Part shown: in pieces, positions 60,721-64,000 of the stretch
Layout: the number at the start of each line of letters is the position of its first letter
Numbering within the stretch: the stretch's first letter is position 1
Assembly: GCA_947383005.1 (NCBI GenBank)
Contig: CANDBT010000005.1
Location: forward strand, 85,253-149,252
DNA from: an uncultured bacterium
GTDB taxonomy: Bacteria; Bacillota; Clostridia; Lachnospirales; Lachnospiraceae
Direction: 5' to 3'
DNA: 64,000 nt
Position numbers and translations under genes: made by a program
The notes under the pieces: generated by a model
What the model was told of the DNA's origin: nothing
What the model saw: only the letters and a program-made list of their open reading frames with translations
The model's database searches: none

Positions 60721-62319
60721 ATGGGGATTTATTTAAACAATCCGATGGCATATTCCCTGTATAGCAGCGAAGCAAAAAAATCGTACTTTGTCGATAAGAC
60801 GCTATTGCTGGCGGAATTATTTCCCTTGATTGAATCGGGAAATTCACATATTTGTATCACAAGGCCGCGCCGGTTTGGGAAAACGGTCATGGCGAACATG
60901 GCCGCGGCTTTTTTGGGGAAAGGTGCAGATGTAAGCCCGTTATTTAGTTTATTAGCTATTGCGGGGGAAAGAGAATACCGGAAACATATGAATCAGCACG
61001 ATGTAATCCATATTGATTTCAGTAAGATGCCCAGAGAATGTAAATCCTATACGCAGTATATGATTAGGATTGAAGGCCGTCTGATCCAAGAGCTGCAGAA
61101 AGCGTACCCGGATGCTGCGATTAATCGGGAAGATGCGTTAGGAGATATATTGGATAATATATTTGTGGAATACGGCGGCCCCAAATTTATTTTTATATTG
61201 GACGAATGGGACTATATTTTCCATAAAGGGTTTATCACAGAAGCAGATAAAGAGAGTTATCTGTCATTTTTAAGTAATTTGCTGAAAGATAAAGCGTATG
61301 TGTCTTTGTCTTATATGACGGGAATCCTTCCAATAGCTATACCTGTGAGCCAAATGATTTGCCAATGCAGCTCCCCTATTTCCGCAGAACCATCCAATCA
61401 TTTGGCAAATCAGTATGCCCGTGGGTATAAATATTCCAGCGGTTCTGAGCTAAATATGTTCTTGGAGTATACAATGGCATCAGAAGAAAAATTCAGTGAT
61501 GATTTTGGGTTTACTGAATCGGAGGTAGATATGCTCTATGGGCGTTATCTAAAAAACACACGGGAACCAAACCTGACCAGGGAAGGGCTTCAGTTATGGT
61601 ATGACGGCTACCATGCAAAAGGGGGAGAAAGGATGTATAATCCCCGTTCTGTGGTGGCGGCGCTGACGAATAACAATCTTGGCAGCTATTGGACAAGTTC
61701 CGGCCCATATGATGAAATTTTTTATTATATTGAAAAGAATATCGATGATGTGCGTAATGATTTGGCGTTTATGGCAGCCGGAGAGGCAGTTCCGGCGAAA
61801 GTCAGTGAATATGCGGCAACATCAATGAATTTGTCCACCCGGGAAGAGATATTTTCTGCGATGGTGGTATACGGTTTCCTGAGTTATGAAGAGGGTATGG
61901 TAAGTATACCAAATAAAGAATTGATGGGGAAATTTGTGGAGATGCTGCAAAAAGAGCCGTCTTTAGGCTATGTAAACCGCCTTGCAAAAGAGTCAGAACG
62001 TATGTTGAAGGCGACTATTGCAGGAGATACGAAAACGATGTCGGACATTTTGGCATATGCCCATAATACAGAAACACCAATTTTCACTTATAATTATGAA
62101 GTTGAGTTATTGGCAATCGTGAATCTGGTGTATTTATCTGCCAGGGATCATTATCAAATAGAAAGGGAAGACAAAGCCGGGATAGGATATGTGGATTTTA
62201 TTTTTTATCCTAAATATGACAGGAAGCGGGATGGGATCATCCTGGAATTAAAAGTAGATAGTACGCCGGAAGAAGCGATACAGCAAATTTTGATAAAAGG
62301 CGCGTTCTTAGCGCCGTAA
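60721..62319 (+). CDS. AAA-ATPase-like protein with PD-(D/E)XK end, carrying an in-frame insertion and a short C-terminus
   Basis: The 532-residue protein has an N-terminal AAA domain (about 20-280) of the PF09820 type: YFVDKTLLLAELFPLIESG, P-loop-like ITRPRRFGKTVMAN, Walker B FIFILDEWDYIF. The C-terminal nuclease-like domain has GYVDFIFYPKYDRKRDGIILELKVD, the PDDEXK_9 motif. Relatives read YMTGILPI(A)KYSSGSELNMF; here 30 residues (61339-61428) stand between ILPIA and KYSSGSE. After EAIQQI the usual ending is missing and the frame closes with LIKGAFLAP. These proteins occur in many copies in Clostridia and Bacteroides; function is unsettled. The ATG at 60721 is best spaced from AGGAGG; 60715 is possible. 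Confidence 0.85.
   Translation: MGIYLNNPMAYSLYSSEAKKSYFVDKTLLLAELFPLIESGNSHICITRPRRFGKTVMANMAAAFLGKGADVSPLFSLLAIAGEREYRKHMNQHDVIHIDFSKMPRECKSYTQYMIRIEGRLIQELQKAYPDAAINREDALGDILDNIFVEYGGPKFIFILDEWDYIFHKGFITEADKESYLSFLSNLLKDKAYVSLSYMTGILPIAIPVSQMICQCSSPISAEPSNHLANQYARGYKYSSGSELNMFLEYTMASEEKFSDDFGFTESEVDMLYGRYLKNTREPNLTREGLQLWYDGYHAKGGERMYNPRSVVAALTNNNLGSYWTSSGPYDEIFYYIEKNIDDVRNDLAFMAAGEAVPAKVSEYAATSMNLSTREEIFSAMVVYGFLSYEEGMVSIPNKELMGKFVEMLQKEPSLGYVNRLAKESERMLKATIAGDTKTMSDILAYAHNTETPIFTYNYEVELLAIVNLVYLSARDHYQIEREDKAGIGYVDFIFYPKYDRKRDGIILELKVDSTPEEAIQQILIKGAFLAP
61339..61428 (+). repeat. Palindromic 90-bp in-frame insertion inside the AAA-ATPase gene
   Basis: The stretch encodes 30 residues without a stop. 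It is bounded by TATACC on the left and GGTATA on the right. Inside, GCCAAATGATT (61349-61359) pairs with AATCATTTGGC (61396-61406). Removing it restores the usual family sequence ILPIA-KYSSGSE. Confidence 0.65.
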
Positions 62320-62394
62320 ATCCGATTACAGGAAGCCGATTTTGCTTCCTATAATATAACAGTTGGGAAATTTGGAGTATGGCAAACAGGCAGA

Positions 62395-62423
62395 TTGATA
62401 TCTGCCTCTCAAAATGATATACT
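62395..62423 (+). promoter_or_regulatory. Promoter of the P1 peptidase gene
   Basis: TTGATA (62395-62400) and TATACT (62418-62423) are 17 bases apart. A leader of about 145 bases follows. Confidence 0.7.
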
Positions 62424-62429
62424 GTTAGC

Positions 62430-62573
62430 GGCAGTTCCGCTTTATATGAAACGGTAGGCGAAACTGGCAGGTGACGGGAACCGCAGTTGCGGGCGTAGGT
62501 TCTGTCTGGCCTGACCAGCAGGATATAACGGCGGATCAGGCTATTTACATTTAAGAAACCGAGGTGAATATTT
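62430..62573 (+). promoter_or_regulatory. Structured leader of the P1 peptidase gene
   Basis: GAACCGCAGTTGCGGGCGTAGGTTC can fold with outer arms GAACC/GGTTC and inner CGCA/TGCG. Further down GCCTGACC pairs with GGATCAGGC (about 62508-62545). No T-run follows. The pattern does not match a riboswitch class I know. Confidence 0.4.
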
Positions 62574-63497
62574 ATGTCATATATAAAAGAAATCTCTCTT
62601 GCGGATATCAGCGGGCTGCGTATCGGCAATGCCCAGAATGAAGAAGCGATGACTGGCGTCACGGTCCTGCTGTTTGACGGTGGCGCCAGGGTCGGCGTGG
62701 ATATCAGCGGCGGCGGGCCGGCTTCCCGGGAAACGCCGTTAGCGTCCCCGCTGACCGCAGATAATCCGATAAATGCCATTGTCTTTTCCGGCGGTTCGGC
62801 CTATGGCCTAGCGGCATCGGATGGCGTGATGAAATATTTGGAGGAACATCAGACAGGGTTTGAAACCGGATACGCGAAGGTTCCTCTGGTTTGCCAGTCC
62901 TGTATTTATGATTTGGGTATGGGGAGGGCAGATATCCGGCCTGATGCGGCTATGGGCTATGCCGCCTGTGAAAATGCCGGGAAGAATCCTCTGCGGTGCG
63001 GGAATATCGGAGGCGGAACAGGTGCGTCTGTTGGCAAGCTTTTTGGAATGGAACGCGCAATGAAATCCGGCCTGGGATTTTATGCGGTGCAGTTGGGAAA
63101 GCTGCAGATGGCGGCGGTGGTTATTGTCAATGCCCTTGGCGATATTTTCAATCCGCATACCGGGCAGAAAATTGCCGGGCTTCTCACGGAGGACAGGCAG
63201 GGATTTGCCGATAGTTGCCAGGAGCTTTATCAGATGGGCACGAGGAAAAGCTGGTTTACTGGGAACACTACCATCGGGGCTGTTGTTACTAACGGGAAAT
63301 TTTCCAAGGGTGAGATGAACAAACTGGCCTCTATGGCCAGGAGCGCTTATGCCCGCTGTATCAATCCTGTAGGGACGATGGCTGATGGGGACAGTATTTA
63401 TGCAGCTTCTATTGGGAGTGTGGAGGCCGATTTGAATGTGGCGGGTACACTTGCTGCGGAAGTGATGGCGGAGGCTATCTGTAGGGCGGTTTGTTGA
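62574..63497 (+). CDS. P1-family N-terminal nucleophile hydrolase (DmpA/NylC-like)
   Basis: The 307-residue protein belongs to the self-processing peptidase family S58 (DmpA aminopeptidase, NylC nylon-oligomer hydrolase). The processing site is GNTTIGAVVTN; cutting between Asn231 and Thr232 would free Thr232 as nucleophile, as in NylC. GGSAYGLAASDG near residue 83 and the Gly-rich GNIGGGTGASVGK are also typical. The natural substrate in Clostridia is not known. The gene stands alone behind its own promoter; ACCGAGGTG precedes the ATG. Confidence 0.9.
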   Translation: MSYIKEISLADISGLRIGNAQNEEAMTGVTVLLFDGGARVGVDISGGGPASRETPLASPLTADNPINAIVFSGGSAYGLAASDGVMKYLEEHQTGFETGYAKVPLVCQSCIYDLGMGRADIRPDAAMGYAACENAGKNPLRCGNIGGGTGASVGKLFGMERAMKSGLGFYAVQLGKLQMAAVVIVNALGDIFNPHTGQKIAGLLTEDRQGFADSCQELYQMGTRKSWFTGNTTIGAVVTNGKFSKGEMNKLASMARSAYARCINPVGTMADGDSIYAASIGSVEADLNVAGTLAAEVMAEAICRAVC

Positions 63498-63516
63498 TGA
63501 CTTCAGGTAATTAAAA

Positions 63517-63614
63517 CCATGGCTAATCGCTTCTCTGGTTAGCCATGGGCGGATGCTGTTATGTTCACAAAATTTGTGGACATCCCAGCTTTTGTCCGCG
63601 TCTAAACTGTTACA
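63517..63614. repeat. Family C hairpin repeat (C3)
   Basis: ATGGCTAATC, loop, GGTTAGCCAT matches the first hairpin of C1. GTTCACAAAATTTGTGGAC replaces the GTTCACA.. TGTGAAC hairpin. It starts about 20 bases after the peptidase stop. Confidence 0.6.
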
Positions 63615-63653
63615 CATACAGTTATAGGAGCAAAGTTTTTCTTTATCCATAAT

Positions 63654-63682
63654 TTGCAAAATCCTGAAGAGTATTGTATGAT
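63654..63682 (+). promoter_or_regulatory. Promoter without a visible gene
   Basis: TTGCAA (63654-63659) and TATGAT (63677-63682) are 17 bases apart. No open frame with a ribosome site follows before the window ends. Confidence 0.5.
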
Positions 63683-63687
63683 AGATG

Positions 63688-64000
63688 GTAACTATTCAGC
63701 AGGTCTGCACAGAGCCTGCCCCAGCGAAGTGAGGGTATTTACTGCGCTGACCTTAAGATAAACTCGGCTAGAGGGCAAAAATCCCTCTACACTCCGTTTC
63801 GGTCCGTCCTAAACAAGCGCCACTGGCGATTTTCAATGGATTTTTGCTCGTAACGGTGTAGTATAATCCAATTTAAATAACCTTCCATTTCGCTGGTCTG
63901 CTTTCGCGATAGCACAAAGAAAAAATGCTCAGCGTAGCACCACTGCGCCTCCGCTTTTTCCTTTGCACTCTCGAAAAAGCATCCTCAACGAAATGGAAAG
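63688..64000. repeat. Repeat-rich end of the window with D-like module and large inverted repeat
   Basis: CTACACTCCGTTTCGGTCC and AACAAGCGCCACTGGCG (63787-63828) match the inside of the long family D copies. CCTTCCATTTCGCTGG (about 63881) is opposed to CAACGAAATGGAAAG at the window end, 120 bp apart. No gene is visible. The element may continue past the window. Confidence 0.6.

Noticed and set aside
1-64000. tRNA or rRNA genes
   Set aside because: No cloverleaf with a T-loop GTTCRA core or rRNA segment was recognised in the gaps read on both strands.

Overview
The window looks like the chromosome of an anaerobic gut-type Firmicute of the Lachnospiraceae/Clostridia. Reasons: strong AGGAGG-type ribosome sites, Gram-positive lipoproteins with Ser/Thr/Glu-rich linkers, a YesM/YesN-type sugar sensor, a tig-clpP-clpX-lon-engB order, cobalamin genes, a citDEF lyase set and Uma2/AAA-PDDEXK accessory genes. 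This is inferred from gene content; no rRNA or tRNA gene was recognised.

Layout. 1-4183: end of an MMPL-type exporter and a large surface protein with GLUG repeats. 4429-8840: soluble hybrid histidine kinase, Bcp peroxiredoxin, GntR/UTRA regulator. 9106-11837: GH1 glucosidase and a convergent MATE exporter. 12068-13829: a small protein overlapping a large serine recombinase. 13880-19780: late cobalamin pathway (cbiA, cobU, cobS, a short cobU-like gene, cbiB, cobD). 19910-29475: one sugar-sensing and uptake block made of an AraC-type response regulator, a YesM-type kinase, a membrane-anchored binding protein, a lipoprotein binding protein and mglBAC. 29653-31834: unknown proteins, a CYTH protein and a CAP-domain protein. 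31930-39625: protein quality control (tig, clpP, clpX, lon), engB and a dipeptidase. 39985-44443: an ABC importer of the TrpXYZ type and a cytidylate-kinase-like protein. 44779-48972: a three-repeat lipoprotein, a split chromate transporter and an SH3/NlpC-P60 wall hydrolase. 49788-56653: a LysR regulator divergent from citDEF, then cysK and metY. 56829-63497: accessory genes (two Uma2 proteins, a small coiled coil, an S24 repressor, an AAA-ATPase/PDDEXK protein) and a P1 peptidase.

The most unusual property is the intergenic DNA. Nearly every gap carries a copy of one of several hairpin-forming repeats, called A to F here. Within a family, corresponding stems differ in sequence but keep pairing, so the fold rather than the sequence appears to be kept. 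Family A and F copies sit just after stop codons and include terminator-like hairpins. Family B forms about 150-nt branched structures, three of them near the accessory genes. Family D resembles a MITE with a CTAGTACTGCATTGCGG end, and it supplies the last codons and stop of two genes. A 16-17 bp tandem array grows out of the cbiB stop codon. The AAA-ATPase gene contains what looks like an in-frame 90-bp palindromic insertion of 30 codons. These repeats and the insertion are the best candidates for something undescribed.

Limits: all function calls rest on motifs read by eye. The repeat families were compared by eye within this window only.
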